64,000 nt of DNA. Source: Isoperla grammatica. Its lineage: Eukaryota; Arthropoda; Insecta; Plecoptera; Perlodidae. Both the position numbers and the translations under genes were made by a program. Location of the stretch: NCBI GenBank assembly GCA_945910005.1, contig CAMDTW010000145.1, forward strand, positions 1-64,000, written 5' to 3'. The first letter of the stretch is position 1; each line of letters starts with the position of its first letter. Below are positions 43,874-55,185 of this stretch, piece by piece. The notes beneath the pieces are model-generated. The model was not told where the DNA came from. It did no database searches and saw nothing but the letters and a program-made list of their open reading frames with translations.

Positions 43874-45031
43874 GATCATTGGAATTCTGTTGTAACTATG
43901 GGATACCGTATGACACGAAGAACACGAGCAGTCGTGCCTACCTCGGGTATGCTCAAGCAAGCGAGCTTCTAATCTAGTAAATTACTTATGAAATATCCGG
44001 TAAACTATTATCACATAATTAGTTATCTGTGCTATTATTATACACTGGTCTACGAAGTTATCTTCAGAAGAATAAAAGCAAACACAACAGTCGATTGAAT
44101 ATCGCAGTCTGCCACACACATGGCACGCGGGTAAGGTTTAGTCCATACCGCAGTCATCTGTATTGCAGGGGCATACTGCATATTATCTGGGTAGGAATGC
44201 TTACAGCTCTTCAGTCATACAGTATCTTATGGCGTTATTGTTCATGTACTGATGCAGTAGCGGCTTGAACCTGTATCTAAACTTGTACCGATAACGGGTG
44301 GGTTTGCAGATACATTTGAAAGAAAATGTATTGTATTTCTGTATACAGTCAAACTTTGTTAAGCATTTTTCAAGCTTAAGATCCGATTCCCCTTGAGTAC
44401 AATGTACAATACTAATTAGAATTCATTATTGGCATTTTTTTTTTAACAACATGCTTGCCACGCATGATGTCTGTCCACTCATAAATTATTTATATGTTAA
44501 GGACGTTTTTAAAGCCGGGTATCATCTCCATTGGATTTATTTGTCGACCTGTAGATATATAGGTATTGACTATTGTTAAAGTCACAAACAAGTAGAAGTT
44601 GTGTCACCCTACATCAAATGGACAGCTAGTGTGGTGAACAGGGACGGAAATTGCTCGTTTTTGGTCAATGAAATTTCCCTTACAAGTTGTTCAGTTTCCC
44701 GAACGCAGGCTGTCATTCTTCCCTCTCACTTTGTCTACATGCCAAGCTCCGTCCACTTACATTCTACTAGTTACTAGAGACTACACCGAATAGAATCTTT
44801 ACAAACTAGATAATTAACTTTGCACTGAAAATCACCAAGTTAATCGTGATGTACTGCCTGTACTGCCCGCTCCCCTCCACTGCATGAATTTGGGTTATTT
44901 CCATTTAGGTGATTCCACCCCATGCACAAAGTGTCAAAACCATTATGGTGGAACTGTATGGTACTATATGCCATATGGGTGTATGAAAAGTATGACAAAC
45001 ACCTTCATGTAAGCCACATCCCCACATACAT
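43874..45031. other. No gene seen
   Basis: This is unique-looking, moderately AT-rich sequence without recognised features. Confidence 0.5.
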
Positions 45032-45853
45032 CCGTATTTACTCGCATATAAGTCGCAAAAGAATTGAAAATTTAAAGTAAAAAAACTGGGGTGCGACCTA
45101 TATTCGCATGCAACTTTTTGGGGGTTTTGTAAGAAATTATTTTAGCTAGACATTAATGTCACTAAGCTTTTACTTCATACGACGAAGAATAGGAAAGACG
45201 AGAAAAATAGTTAGCCAATTAGAGCACAACAAACAACCCCGAACGCGCATTGCATCTTTGTTTTCCCTACTTCCAATTATTAGTTTTCACTTTTCATTGA
45301 ACTGTAACCTGGAAGGCAGTCGCGAGCGTCTTATTCAGCTGCATTCAAGCTTTCTTCATTCAAGTTTTCTGACGATAACGGCAATCGGGCAACCCTCGAC
45401 AACGAGACAGTCAAGGTCACGGAGAACCGGAACCGGCCGGGCGTCTATGACTCATGTTTCTTCACGCTATGGCGTGCCACATAAAAAGGACCGCGCGACC
45501 TACTACACAATAAGGCGCCATAGAAGTGCTCTTGAATCCCAAATCGTGATGTCGAGGGGTTACTTACCTTCTCATTTAATACCAAATTACCTTATTTCAT
45601 ACCTAATCCATAGTGCACGCCTCTATAGCCATTAATCAATTCCTGTTTCCCATGATGTGAAGGCTACCTAGTGCATTTATAAAAAGCACAGGCCTAATTA
45701 ACATTTCTGTGTATTTTAATTCGATTTCTAATTTTGAGCTATTTATCTATCTACACTAACATAAAACAGGTGCGACTTATACGTGCAGGCAAACCAGCTT
45801 TTCGATTTTAGACATCTAAAACAGGGGTGCGACTTATATTCGAGTAAATACGG
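45032..45853. mobile_element. Tc1/mariner (Tc2-like) inverted-repeat element, 822 bp
   Basis: The left end CCGTATTTACTCGCATATAA and right end TTATATTCGAGTAAATACGG form 25-bp TIRs of the type I associate with Tc2/Kanga-group elements. A second GTGCGACTTATA-type copy sits subterminally at about 45768. The expected TA flanks are degraded. An open frame of 159 codons inside (45156-45635) has no recognised domain. Confidence 0.75.
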
Positions 45854-45910
45854 TCGGTAGTTCAGATTTTGTTGTATTCACCTTATCTGCGCTATAATCT
45901 AAGGTCACTT

Positions 45911-46087
45911 AGGTCCGTATGCATAGTCCAGTCTCAAGCCTTCCTCAACTCAGCCTCTCCCCAGCCTCGCCCAACCACCAATCACAGAACGGCATTGTCA
46001 TGTGGACGGCTCTGTGATAGGTGGTTAGGTGAGGCTGAGGAGAGGCTGAGTTGAGGAGGGCTTGAGTGTGAATTATGCATTCGGGCC
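45911..46087. mobile_element. Palindromic MITE, 177 bp
   Basis: The arms are about 85 bp. Left: GGTCCGTATGCATAGTC, CTCAAGCCTTCCTCAACTCA. Right: TGAGTTGAGGAGGGCTTGAG, GCATTCGGGCC. The flanks TTA and TGA look like a decayed 3-bp duplication. The element can form an almost complete hairpin. Confidence 0.83.
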
Positions 46088-47622
46088 TGAGTCTTTTAAA
46101 GTAATTACTTGATTGTAAAATATTGTCTTCTAGGATCTGTTTTGTTGTTTATCGAAAAAAAATTGCAGTGCATGAAATTTAAGTATTTTGCTTTAATACA
46201 AAATCTAATCTCAAACACAAAACTCAAATACAAAACCTGATCTCAAAACCTTGACCTTAGATTGTTCTAGTGAGGGTAAGGTCTATACAAAAAATAATCA
46301 CGTATTAAATATGTATTTGGTTCACTCCTAGATGTTTAGCCGTGTTTACTTTATTCTTCACAATGCCGGTTTTAATTATCGTATGCCTCAACCAAATATA
46401 TTTTTAAAATCTTTCGATCTTCTTAAAAAAGCATATATTTAATACTCCATACAGTGTATTTATTCATGATTGAAAATGTAAATTAGGGCAGGAATTACCT
46501 TAAATGCATCATCTCGGGAGGCAGGAAGGTGTCCTTGATAAATGATGAATAACTAGTGTAGTGTAATCGTCTACGCTCTGGCAAAGCATGGTTTGTTCAA
46601 TATTCTTCATACTTCGTATTTTCAGACAACCTGTTTATTTATATATTTTATGTCTTAGATTTTGTTGGTTGCAAAATGTATGTTTTTGTACTATATATTT
46701 GTTGGCCTCCTATCCAGCTTTACATTCGGGTTGAGGGAGCAGCGTGCTACTCCATTTCTTGGGCTAACATCTTCTTTCAGTTTACGGTACAGAAACTGGT
46801 TAGGTACAAATTATTCGTTGAAGTTTACTATGTACCGAATCCATTTCCCCACGGGCTACTGTCCTTTCCTCCTCCCCCCCCCCCCCCCACCCAGTGACAT
46901 GAAGGAAGGGAGGGGTCGTCGTTGAGGGAATTGGGAAGATTATCCCATGACTTGCCTAATATCTCTGTTGAGTATTTGCCATAATTATATTTACTTCTTT
47001 GGTAAAATATAAATTTAATACATTGCCTAATTACTGTAATAGGCAACACCTAAGAATTTCGTATTTCTTGATAAATGCTCATCATCACATTCATGATGTC
47101 CACTTTTTCTTGGACTCTCAAACATGCCCTTACAAAGCTTGACTGTATTATAACTATAGGGTAGTCCATGTGCTACAGTACTCTGTACTCTAGATTATTT
47201 ATTTGCTTAGAGGATGATTACTAATGCAAACTTTATATGGTTACGTTGAAGCCGCTACTGTACCGGTGTATTTATTTCAGGTATTAATTGTGAATTTCTG
47301 TTTGTATCGAAAATTGCACTGCAACAGCCTTATTCCAGTATAGTTTTTGGGTTCAAATTTGTATTTTCTTGCAAGGTAAGACATTTCGTTATTGTTATAT
47401 GTTTCGACACCTTACATAAGTACACAGAACACCCACAAACATATACATTTATGATGTACCCGTACATTGCGCACTTGTTTCGTAGCAGGGTGGAAACATG
47501 CAAACTGCGTCCGTAGACTCGTCCGCCTCGACTTATCCGATTATCACGTATTAAATTAGTTTTGCATATTGATCTAAAAACATGTTGACTGAAATCTGTT
47601 ACGATGGCAGGAATTGATATGG
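46088..47622. other. No gene seen; one repeat fragment
   Basis: A 15-base C run lies at 46874-46888. The segment at about 47270-47390 is the reverse complement of 8980-9070, including TGCACTGCAACAGCCTTATT. The rest is unrecognised. Confidence 0.55.
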
Positions 47623-47630
47623 ATGGTGAC

Positions 47631-48074
47631 CAGTGGCGTATCCAGGAACTGGGAAAGGGGGATTTTCAACCCATATTATAGAGAGTGGAGACGAAACATA
47701 ATTGAGGTTCCGGGGGGCTTGGCCCCCGAAAAAATTCTCGTCAAGGTCATTTTAGTGCAAATCCGTGCGTTTACAGCGGCCAACTGTAACAAGATTACTC
47801 AGTTTCTGGCAACACATTTTTTCCTTAGCACCGCTAATAAAAGGAACCTCAATCAATAATTTGCATATTTTTCGTGTTGCTTTTGCTTTTTATTACAATA
47901 ATATACAATAATTATAAAGTAAAACATCTAACTGTCTATTGAAATACTGTCAATTGATACTGTCTATTGAAATACTGTATATTGAATTGAAATGTAAACG
48001 GTAATTTTCCATGTTTCCATTGCAAAAGGGGGGGGATGGGGCCCCCCCCTCCCCCTCCCGTGTATACGCCACTG
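47631..48074. mobile_element. hAT element, CAGTGGCGTA family, 444 bp
   Basis: The ends CAGTGGCGTATCCAGG and GTATACGCCACTG carry perfect 8-bp flanks ATGGTGAC (47623-47630, 48075-48082). Subterminal G-rich and C-rich stretches (CCGGGGGGCTTGG, GGGGCCCCCCCCT) resemble the other family members. No transposase is present. Confidence 0.93.
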
Positions 48075-48245
48075 ATGGTGACCTATCTAATCACAATAGT
48101 GTCGTGTGTCGCCCTCTTGATACGAAGTTGACGACCACAAAATTAGTAGAAACATAATCTTGTAAGTTATTTACTGAAAACTTTTCCGCGGTTTGACATA
48201 GAGAATAATGAATAATCACACCAAAGTAAACTGAATATATGTTTA

Positions 48246-48689
48246 AGGCCCATCCACATTGAAAATTAGCAGTAACAGTAACGTTAGAATTAAGGTTTTA
48301 GACACTCCCATTGGCTGATATGAGAACCCAAGGTGATTGCTTACTGCGGCAGTAGCAGTAGCACAGAAGGTTGCAAACTCCATACTTAGTGCCGTACCGT
48401 AACTCTGCAGTAAGAATGAACCAATCAGCGATGTGTATTGAAAGTCACGTGATGCTAGGGATATTTTGATATTCATTTATGTGTATTGCATGTTGTTTAA
48501 GGAATTGTGTAACAATACTGAATGTAAAAGTAAATGAATACAAAAATAAATAAGGATAGATTCTTGATTCAAGCGGGCAAACTCTGATAGGTGGACGTAG
48601 GAAATTTAGTTCTAATGTGGACAGCCATCGAAAACGTTACGGTACGGTGTTAAGTTCCGCTAACGTTAATTTTCAATGTGGATGAGCCT
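48246..48689. mobile_element. MITE with TTA target duplication, 444 bp
   Basis: The left TIR AGGCCCATCCACATTGAAAA mirrors the right (reverse AGGCTCATCCACATTGAAAA). TTA flanks are at 48243-48245 and 48690-48692. The TIR start is close to those at 15366 and 31356, which suggests one PIF/Harbinger-like group. Confidence 0.87.
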
Positions 48690-48935
48690 TTAATATAAGG
48701 CTGTTCTTTTTTTCAAGTGATTCATTTGCGCATGCGCGGGGGCTAACATGGATTTGTATAACCGTCTCTTACCGCTAAAACATGCGTCTAAACTTACATT
48801 CCTCGCGCCTAAACCGATAATACGTCCGAGTATAAAAGTGTCAAATACATTACTTTCATTACGAAAATACGACATTAATCTTGAAAGAGCATATACAAAA
48901 AGATAACATATTATGTAAATTTGTACACAACGTAG

Positions 48936-50251
48936 TAGGGATGTCATAGGGTAGGGAAATTCGGATCATCATTAAGTTACAATTTAGCTGATTAAGGTAT
49001 TAATCTAGCTGATTAATAAGATACAAGTGGCGCTATTATTACTTTGTTATTTTACAAACTCCATGAAAATAGCACTTTTGGGCAATGAATTAGATCGGGG
49101 GGGGGGGGGGCAACGGGGGGCAAACATAAATTTTGGGGGGGAAACTGCCCTTGCCCCCCGTAGTGCCGTCACATCACGAATCGATTGAGTCACCGAGGCG
49201 GTAACCAATCAAAAGACAGACACTCGTAGTCACGCCTCAAGCTGGGAAGTGGGAACCAAATACCTAAACAAACAAAAACTAGAGCTGTCACTTTAAAATA
49301 CGTATTAAACAGTGGTTGCGATTAAGAATGGCAAAGAGAGTATTTACTGCAGTACATAAGCTATCACACACACATTATATATATGAACAACAACAACCCC
49401 ATTGCCTTTGATTCTTGAATAGACCTCACCTCTAAGAGGTAAACGTGATGCATGTGCGTTTAGAGTAGGCCTAGCAAAAGCTGTAGGGCAGGGGTCGGCA
49501 ACTAAATTGTGTATAGGGCCACTTGCCAGTTCTGCGTAATGTAAAAGGGGCCATAGGTCCGGGCCACTTCCAGTGCGAGAAATTACACCCCTGTTCTTGC
49601 GCCAATTTCTTAAAGTTGGGCACGCGTCTTGTACAAGATATGCTTAGAACGTCATGCAAGTAGTTATCGGTGATCATTTAATCTAAGTTTTTACCTGATA
49701 TTGTTCAAATGTACGTAAATCCGATCATAACGCACATGTGGATCGCAACTTTTCTTAACCCACGATAGTTCTGTTTTGAATCTTTTGATACATATTTTGC
49801 CTAAAATACGTGTGGGCGTGTCCAACGGCAGATTTCAGCGTCGAGCAGAATTCTCTGTACTCTCCGTATTCGGTATTGTAGAGACAAGAGCGCATTTATA
49901 AAATTGATTAATTTAATCAACATATCCACACATATGTCTACTTATATGTCTAATCACGGTAATGGTTGATATTAACTTGAATTTTTCTAGTAGTTGTGGA
50001 AACTAGGAATAATAATTGCAATTTCATTATAAATAAATAAATTAGTGAAGGGCCACACAAATTAGCCCTGCATGTACATGGCCCGCGGACCGCTTGTTGC
50101 CGACCCCTGCTGTAGGGGCTTGGCCGGTATTTCTTGCGAACAGCTGATCGGCTGTTCTACACACTATTTTTGTGTGTATTCCTTTGCGAGATTGATTATG
50201 TACGTAACACATACACATGATTTGATTATTTATCTGTAAGTTACAGTGTTA

Positions 50252-50283
<32 letters not shown>

Positions 50284-51794
50284 GTGTTTTGATAGTTAAT
50301 TTCCATTTTTAAAATACATCGTTTTGACATGTGAATCACGTTAAATATGGCAATATGGCGTACGTAAGTACATGAAAAAACCCTAAAACCAGTTCAACTT
50401 AACAAATCAAAACAAAAGCCATATGATCGCAATACCGCGTGCTGTTATGAACGTCCGATGGTCCGATGACTCACCGACTCGGCAGGTCGCGAGAGCGAGT
50501 GACGCGTATTCCACCGATCAATAAAGTTCTAATTAAACAACAATATTATAAATAAGATTACTTAATAAATTGAAGTAGATAGTTCCGTAGCGTTCTTTAG
50601 TCTGAACGCATAAGATAATGTCCATTAGATACTTTATAATTAGCCTGAATAATTAATGGCAATAAATAGGCCTCTTAACTTGGCCGTGATCAACAATGAA
50701 TAAATAAAACGATGATTGTCTGTACTCACCCTCATCCTCCGGGTTCCTCAGCACGTCGTCAACGATGTTTCCAGTGGGGTGGGTGGCGATGGATGATGGC
50801 GATGTGGGCGATCTCGAAGCGATGTCTTGGAGAATCGTTGGGGGGGGGGGGGGGGCGGTGATGAAGATATGGGGCGATGATTAGCGGCACTGAAGTTAAG
50901 CGATAGTACTAATATTTAATTATCTCACTCGGTACTTGAACTGACGTACAGTGGAGCGCCACTGAGTATTAGATTACCAATGGTATACTTTTATCAGTAC
51001 CCGACCGTCACTATAAACAACATACCAAAACTTAAACAACACGCACACACGCACTCGACAATCCTATTAAAGTAAATGCAATTAAGTGCCGCGAGAAGTG
51101 CTTCTATACACTTAGTCCACGCACTTACTATGCTGTACGCAATGTAGCCAAGCGTGTTTTTAATCCGACTCAGCCGTCGCGATGTTTACGGGTCGAACTC
51201 TCGACCTCGTCTGTCTCGCTATCTTTCACTATCTCCTCGCTTATCGCGGCAGTAGGGGTAGGTAAGGGGAAGGGGTACAGGTAATGGAATGGGTGATCGG
51301 ATCGGTACTGCAGGGTTCAAAAGACTGTTACACCTGTCAAAATCTTATTCTTATGCTTGCAAATGGTCTTTTACTTCGCACCGTGAAGTTTCCGATGTTA
51401 TTAGCACTCAAAATAACTTTTTAAACTTAGTTAAATTATGTACGTATATGATTTCCGCGCATAAAAGGTTACCTAATCCGATTCGGTACCTCAGAATACG
51501 TTTCCGACGGTATTGGACACTAAAAATGTTACATATTCGCAATCGACCGAAATTGTTGTGATTTCCGACCGAATCCGTTTCGTACACACAGGAATTAAAT
51601 TACATAATACGGGTCCAGCTGGCCGCTCGCCACGCCCACAAGCCTGTAGCTTCAAGGAAAGTAGTCGCATAATATCGTCGCGTAAAATATATATATTTTT
51701 TACAAATATTTCTACCCTTTTAGGATTCGAATTCTAAAAATGGATTCGGGTAATTTCTGGATTCGGGTAACCCGAGTACCCTATGACATCTCTA
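48936..51794. mobile_element. hAT-like element, TAGGGATGTCATAGGGTA ends, 2.86 kb
   Basis: The left end TAGGGATGTCATAGGGTA mirrors the right TACCCTATGACATCTCTA with one mismatch. The flanks CAACGTAG (48928-48935) and CAATGTAG (51795-51802) are an 8-bp duplication with one mismatch. No transposase frame survives. The interior holds another hAT, G runs at 49097 and 50840, a 25-30 base T run near 50250 and a repeat fragment at 50160-50365. Confidence 0.82.
49489..50109. mobile_element. Non-autonomous hAT, CAGGGGTCGGCAAC ends, 621 bp
   Basis: The TIRs CAGGGGTCGGCAAC and TTGCCGACCCCTG are of the Charlie/Tip100-like kind. The 8-bp duplication CTGTAGGG is perfect (49481-49488, 50110-50117). The minus frame inside is not a recognised protein. 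Confidence 0.95.
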
Positions 51795-51990
51795 CAATGT
51801 AGTTTCAATATGTACAAATGTATATTCTATCATTTTTATATAGGTACTCTTTTAAGATTAATATCTCGTGTTTTCGTAATGAAGGACATCAATTTGACAC
51901 TTTTGTACTAGGACTTAAAATTGGAGAGAAATTCTATTATCGGTTTGGACGTGAAGAGTGGTTTAGACGCATGTTTTTGCGGTAAAATTA

Positions 51991-52490
51991 CTACTTCCCA
52001 ACGCTCTTAAATTTCGTGATAGCTACCAACAATAATTAAATTGTAATCAATGAAGAAAATAGCGGGCTTTCTCGTCGTGCTAATCGTTAACGTTATATTT
52101 GCCACCTTCGGCGATACCACGGTGCAAAGTTGACTGATACTCTGTTTCTTATGGGAGTGAGAGATCATTAATTGTGATCCGAAATACTTCGCGCCTTTGG
52201 TACTTAAGTTCCCTATCGGAGGGGAGGGAGTAAAGATCACGTTTTGGGGGGAAATAGTACGGAAACTATATTTTTTGCTACAATTGGCAGAAAAATATTG
52301 ATTTGGCTAATATTGGACAGTATCAGTATTCCGTTTTTATTCGTTGACTGTCCTGTTAATTAGATACCAAATGTTGCAAATTTAAATAGAGTACACTGTT
52401 GATTTTTCATGACAGATCGAAATGTATAATATCTATGCCGCCTTCGCAAGCAGCAATTACAAAATAAAAACAAAGCACTATTTATTGTAC
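51991..52490. other. No gene seen
   Basis: The sequence is AT-rich without recognised features. Confidence 0.5.
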
Positions 52491-52493
52491 TCA

Positions 52494-52633
52494 GGGTGTA
52501 TCCCAATGCTTTATTTTGACGCTAGTTGACTAGCACTAATACAACAATTAATGATGGTTATTACGAATTGTCATTAATTGTTGCATTTGTCCACTGCATT
52601 AGTGCTCACAAAACAGAGCGGTGAGATACGCCC
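52494..52633. mobile_element. Short MITE, 140 bp, TCA duplication
   Basis: The ends GGGTGTATC and GATACGCCC are followed inward by GCACTAATACAACAATTAAT and its inverted partner (TTAATTGTTGCA...TTAGTGC). TCA flanks both sides (52491-52493, 52634-52636). Confidence 0.72.
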
Positions 52634-52636
52634 TCA

Positions 52637-53895
52637 GTTACTAGAACTGATTTTCAGTAGGAGACATTATACCATCAATTATGTGCCTCCTTGCTATGAG
52701 TGCACAAAAGTATTATTTTGAAGTATTGTCCTCATAACCCAGTTTTATTGGGCAGGCTATAAATAAAATAAAGCCACTGTTAAAATATGGGTTACTATCG
52801 TATCAATAGATTTCACTGTTCAGTACTATTTGACTAACTGCCAAAATCGGGAATCACCTTCTGCATTTCAAGCAGAAATAATATCGCGATCTCATACCTT
52901 TTCTGATGTTGAGTACAGTCACAACCCTGATGATGAGTGCCAAGCACCCAACATTGTTTTCAACAACCATGTACGTATATACCATGCAAGTGAAAGTCAA
53001 CAATGTAGTTTATTTCGCACTCCACTATCCAAACACTGATTATTCATATTTGACATATCGATCTTTGATTGGTCATCGCTCACTCGTCGATGGTGTTCGG
53101 AGCCTACAGGGTTGGTTTAGTACCTTTAATTCAAGTCGCCCGCTGAAAATCAGTCTTGACAAGACTGATTTACTCTAAATTTGAATTTATTTATTGACAT
53201 AGCCATACACTTTGATGATGGTATGGGCTCAAAAATGGATTGGGGAAAATGTGTTTTTTTGTTGTAGCAAACATTTCAATGTCGTTCGAATTTGCGTTAA
53301 TATCGATGAAAACATACTTTGTGAGGAGTGACGCTCAACCCTTTTTGGTCCAATTATCTTTACTAGGAAAACGCTCCTCGTTGACAGATGAGCGATTTTT
53401 TTCAATGTATCAAATCAAATAAATATTTGCATATCATATTACTCTTTAAAAAAAAATAACCTTATAATAAACATATGATTTTTTTACAAGATGGCGGATC
53501 AAGTAACAACCTTTTAACTTAAGTATATTATTTCTTGATATGTTGCTGATAAATGCACGTTCGAATTTGCGTTAATATCAACGAAAACATACTTTGTGAG
53601 GAGTGACGCTCAACCCTTTTTGGTCCAATTATCTTTATAAGTTGTATGCTGGCAGCTGGACCATTTAATTTAGGAATATTCAAGGAACATGACATGACAC
53701 GTTTAAGCTTTTTACTTACTTTTAGACAATCCATCTATAATTTATATTATTATTGATGTATGGGTGATATATACTAAATCAACCTTCACCGTAATTCATA
53801 CCTTTAACGTGCATCTTACATCATACACTACAACTTCATCACATGGTAAATTACGTAACTGTGTTACATCCTTACCTTTCAATATAGTTTCAGTC
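52637..53895. repeat. Direct repeat pair in otherwise unrecognised sequence
   Basis: About 80 bp at 53284-53365 recurs at 53560-53636, including ACTTTGTGAGGAGTGACGCT and CAACCCTTTTTGGTCCAATT. No gene was recognised. Confidence 0.75.
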
Positions 53896-53898
53896 ACA

Positions 53899-54016
53899 AT
53901 ATATATATATATATATATTATTAAGCGAGCGAAGCGAGCGTTTCCACTTGAGTCTTTTGGCACTTCGTTCTGTTTTTTTGTTTGTTTGTTTGTTTGTTTG
54001 TTTGTTTTTTTTTTTA
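53899..54016. repeat. (AT)n and (TTTG)n microsatellites
   Basis: An AT dinucleotide run covers 53899-53919 and a TTTG run covers about 53971-54016. Between them is the word GCGAGCGAAGCGAGC. Confidence 0.95.
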
Positions 54017-55185
54017 TATGTCCGTCGATAGCGGTCTAACGGAAAGTCCGATCAACTTTAAATTTAGACCATCCACAAGCCTCGATGTGGATTGAAGGTG
54101 TATAGTTTTGAGGCAAAATCGTTCAAAAAGTTACAAAGTTACACCATGGTTACTGCAAAATATTTCTCTGAAACAAAATGGCGGCAAAATGTGAGATAGA
54201 CAGATTTTTCTACAGATTTTTCCGGTCACGAATACGTTAATTTAATGGCGATCTGATAAATATTGACAAAGTTACACGAAAGTTACTCGAAAATATTTTT
54301 CTAAAACGCAGTAACGGCAAAATGTGAGGTGGCTATCTTATAGTAACATTTTCTCCGGTCACGAATATACTAATTTAGACGCGATCGGATACGTATTAGA
54401 GGCAGAAATAACATTTCTATGTCTGTCAATAACTGTTAGTAACGGTGGCGGACCGCGGCGAAAACATGACAAAGAATATTCTAAGCAACGCACATGGCAC
54501 TGCATTCAACAATATCGGGAGGGAACACGCGTATGAAAATTGTTATCGATTTTTAAATACCTTGTCTCTCATTGAATAATTTTGTGTCTTTGAATTTTGA
54601 AAAACGGATCAGTCTATGCCTCAAAATAATTGGTTTAGTAACGATAAATAAAAGGGCGCGAAAAACGAGCCGCCGCCATGTAGAGTGGATTTGACGTCAT
54701 GGGTTTGTACTTTGTACGCTCACCGCCTCAGCGATTGGTCTGTTACGCCAAGTCTACAGAACCATTGCGTCACAGCCACCTGTACGCGTTTCAGATCCCC
54801 AGTTTAAACTTCAATAAATGCGACCACATAAAACCTATTTAAAAATTTCTTTTTTACGTGCGACTTGCATTAATATACTTTTTGTATCTAATACTATTAA
54901 ACTAAGTGTTTGGTTTAACAAAAAAAATCGTACGCGTGTTGCCTATTAGAAAAATTTTTGCAATGTGCATTCTTAAATTGTTGTTAATTGTTGTTTTTAT
55001 TAGCTTTGAGATCTTTTCGCCAGAACGTTCGTAGATATGGACGCGCTCGCTTATCCACGCGTCAAACAGAGCGTTTTCCTAGTTTCATAAAATTAAAAAC
55101 AGGGTTTTTCTGCCACGTCGGAAACACTCACCAAATTTCATGTTTTCGCGTGTCAGTACCGCTCTGGGTCCCTTCGTCAGATCGA
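54017..55185. other. No gene seen
   Basis: The segment at 54026-54380 contains two weakly similar stretches ending in TTTTCCGGTCACGAATA. The rest is unrecognised. Confidence 0.5.

Larger units (their letters stand above)
48766..51990. mobile_element. Fold-back element split at its centre by a hAT
   Basis: The left arm 48766-48935 and right arm 51795-51990 are inverted copies with moderate divergence. Shared words include ACATGCGTCTAAAC, AAACCGATAATA, AAAAGTGTCAAAT and TTCATTACGAAAA. The interrupting hAT sits where the arms meet. Confidence 0.82.

Noticed and set aside
45156..45635. 159-codon frame as a transposase
   Set aside because: Lies inside a Tc2-like element but shows no DDE or helix-turn-helix motif.
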